Position numbers and translations under genes: made by a program. From assembly GCA_938036545.1 (NCBI GenBank), contig CALHQJ010000044.1, positions 1 through 15,314 on the forward strand: DNA of 15,314 bases, in the 5' to 3' direction. Numbering within the stretch: the stretch's first letter is position 1; every line of letters begins with the position of its first letter. Of this stretch, positions 14,063 through 15,314 are shown piece by piece. Under the pieces are notes generated by a model. It had not been told where the DNA came from. It did no database searches and saw only the letters and a program-made list of their open reading frames with translations. This DNA is from an uncultured Clostridium sp. (lineage in GTDB: Bacteria > Bacillota > Clostridia > Lachnospirales > Lachnospiraceae).

Positions 14063-15196
14063 CTATTCCTTAGCGGACTTTGGGCCTTCCATCAACGCGG
14101 GATTGTTTTTTGATTGTTCTTTCAACGCTTTTTGAATCTCTGCCGGGTTGAAGCTCGGGTCATTGTATTCGATTTTTGCGTTGTTTTTCAATGTATCAAC
14201 AAACTGCTGAAGGGTTTTAACTTTTTCCTGATTTGTTAAGAAATCTTTGATTTCAGCTTTTACATTATCAAACGGCTCAATACCTGCTTTAACTCTGTCT
14301 GTAACAAGGATAATGTGATAACCGTAAGGAGTTTGAACAACACCGCTCAAAGTATTAGGTTTCATAGAAAAAGCAGCTTTTGAGAATGGCTCAACCATTT
14401 CTTCTTTGCCGAAGAATCCTAAATCACCGCCTTGTTTGGCGCTTTGTGTATCGTCAGAATTTTCTTTAGCAACTTTTGCAAATGATTTTGTGTCTTTTTT
14501 TACTTCTGCAAGGAGTTTTTCAGCTTTAGCTTTTTGAGCAGCCATTAGTTTGTCAACTTCTGCTTTTAGCTGGTCTTCTGTCATTGATTTGCCCTGTGCG
14601 GAAGAAGCGATTTTTGCTTTTAATTCCTCAGGGTTGGCACTGACAAGAATATGAGAAGCTCTTACTTTGTCAGGATTTTTGAATTTGTCTTGATTATCTT
14701 TGTAAAATTTCATTGCGTCTTTATCGCTTACAGTAACTACTGCAAGAGTATCAACGAGTTTTTGGATTTTAACTTCGTCTGTCAAATCTTTTTTGAATTG
14801 AGCAGAGGAAACACCGTTTTGTTTCAACAATTCGTTAAACTTTTCTTTAGAGCCGACTTTGTCGATGATAGATTTTAATTGAGCATCCATGTCAGCTTTA
14901 GATACTTTTATGTGTCTTCTTTTTATTTCCTGATCCAAGAGTTTTTTAACAACAAGCTCGTTAACAACTCTGTCTTTTATCATAAGGTGAAGAAAACTGT
15001 TGGGGTCTTTCTTTAAATCAATGCCCATTTGAGCAAACATCGAGTTGTCAGCAACAGCATCAAAGGCTTTTTCGTATTGAGCTTTTGTAATTGCGTCACC
15101 ATTTACGGTAACTATTGCATTATGGTTTGTACATCCGCAAATCATCAGTGTGGCAGATGCCGCAAGTACTGTTGCGAATAATTTCAGTTTCTTCAT
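14063..15196 (-). CDS. SurA/PpiC-type peptidyl-prolyl isomerase lipoprotein
   Basis: A 377-residue exported chaperone and cis-trans prolyl isomerase. The N-terminal signal ends in a lipobox LMICGC, giving lipid-bearing Cys22, so it is likely anchored in a membrane facing the periplasm. A SurA-N-like helical domain (about 25-170) leads to a parvulin domain (about 179-302) with ASHILV, KQGGDLGFFGKEEMVEPF and TPYGYHIILV. A Lys-rich helical insertion of about 35 residues (about 187-224) sits after ASHILV, longer than in typical parvulins. The start at 15196 is preferred to an ATG at 15211 because GAGGAG lies between the two ATGs, 8 bases before the second. It would help outer-membrane or periplasmic proteins fold; its operon with hldA and hldC fits an envelope-making cluster. 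Confidence 0.9.
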   Translation of the reverse strand: MKKLKLFATVLAASATLMICGCTNHNAIVTVNGDAITKAQYEKAFDAVADNSMFAQMGIDLKKDPNSFLHLMIKDRVVNELVVKKLLDQEIKRRHIKVSKADMDAQLKSIIDKVGSKEKFNELLKQNGVSSAQFKKDLTDEVKIQKLVDTLAVVTVSDKDAMKFYKDNQDKFKNPDKVRASHILVSANPEELKAKIASSAQGKSMTEDQLKAEVDKLMAAQKAKAEKLLAEVKKDTKSFAKVAKENSDDTQSAKQGGDLGFFGKEEMVEPFSKAAFSMKPNTLSGVVQTPYGYHIILVTDRVKAGIEPFDNVKAEIKDFLTNQEKVKTLQQFVDTLKNNAKIEYNDPSFNPAEIQKALKEQSKNNPALMEGPKSAKE

Positions 15197-15219
15197 TTTT
15201 ATACTCCTCATTGCTAATT

Positions 15220-15225
15220 ATTATA
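15220..15225 (-). promoter_or_regulatory. Possible -10 box of the surA-like/hldA/hldC operon
   Basis: TATAAT on the minus strand, 23 bases before the ATG at 15196. No recognisable -35 is found 16-18 bases upstream and the region is very A/T-rich, so this is weak. The rest of 15226-15314 shows no gene. Confidence 0.3.
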
Positions 15226-15314
15226 TTCGTAAGTTATTTTATTTATATAATAGAATAAATCAGCCAATATGTTAAACACTTCTTTAAAGCTAAGTATACC
15301 GTTGTTGAAAAGAA

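Noticed and set aside
10659..15314. Horizontal transfer of LPS heptose genes into a Clostridia chromosome
   Set aside because: Both genes at the boundary are cut in mid-frame and no transfer machinery, repeat or tRNA is visible; a chimeric assembly explains it more simply.

Overview
The window is two unrelated pieces of DNA joined at about 11040-11067. The left piece (1 to about 11060) reads as a gut-type Clostridia genome, most likely Lachnospiraceae. Its proteins (a YkpA-like ABC-F ATPase, an EFR1-type flavodoxin-ferredoxin, RlmCD, YhaM, MutS2) are of Firmicutes kind, with strong GGAGG-type ribosome binding sites. The right piece (about 11067 to 15314) is visibly richer in A/T. It carries genes of a Gram-negative, LPS-making bacterium: split heptose kinase and adenylyltransferase genes, a SurA/PpiC-like lipoprotein, and a U32-peptidase-like protein. 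A Gastranaerophilales-like (Vampirovibrionia) or similar gut Gram-negative is a guess only. Both genes at the join are cut in mid-reading-frame and no mobile element is visible, so a metagenome assembly chimera is the simplest reading.

Left piece. At 1-858 (minus) is the N-terminal part of an ABC-F ATPase, with its own promoter, a leader hairpin and a possible 19-residue upstream ORF. A nitroreductase (minus) and a MATE efflux pump (plus) are divergent. The MATE gene looks damaged: ACG stands where the start codon should be and about 50 residues are missing inside. It converges on an EFR1-family ferredoxin gene (minus). Next comes a minus-strand operon read from right to left: an HtrA-like membrane protein with PDZ domain, yhaM (3'-5' exoribonuclease) and rlmCD (23S rRNA m5U methyltransferase). 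It has a good promoter at 8175-8203 and a terminator at 4171-4196. Divergent from it are mutS2 and a response regulator that breaks off before its DNA-binding domain.

Right piece. A 5'-truncated U32-like gene (plus) converges on a minus-strand operon, surA-like lipoprotein, hldA, hldC. Between them lies a 200-bp segment with 17-bp terminal inverted repeats and several nested stems.

No clearly new multi-gene system was found. The points most worth checking are the chimeric join, the HtrA-like protein that has lost its catalytic triad, the HldA-like kinase lacking its catalytic aspartate, the damaged MATE gene, the ABC-F leader, and the 200-bp inverted-repeat element.
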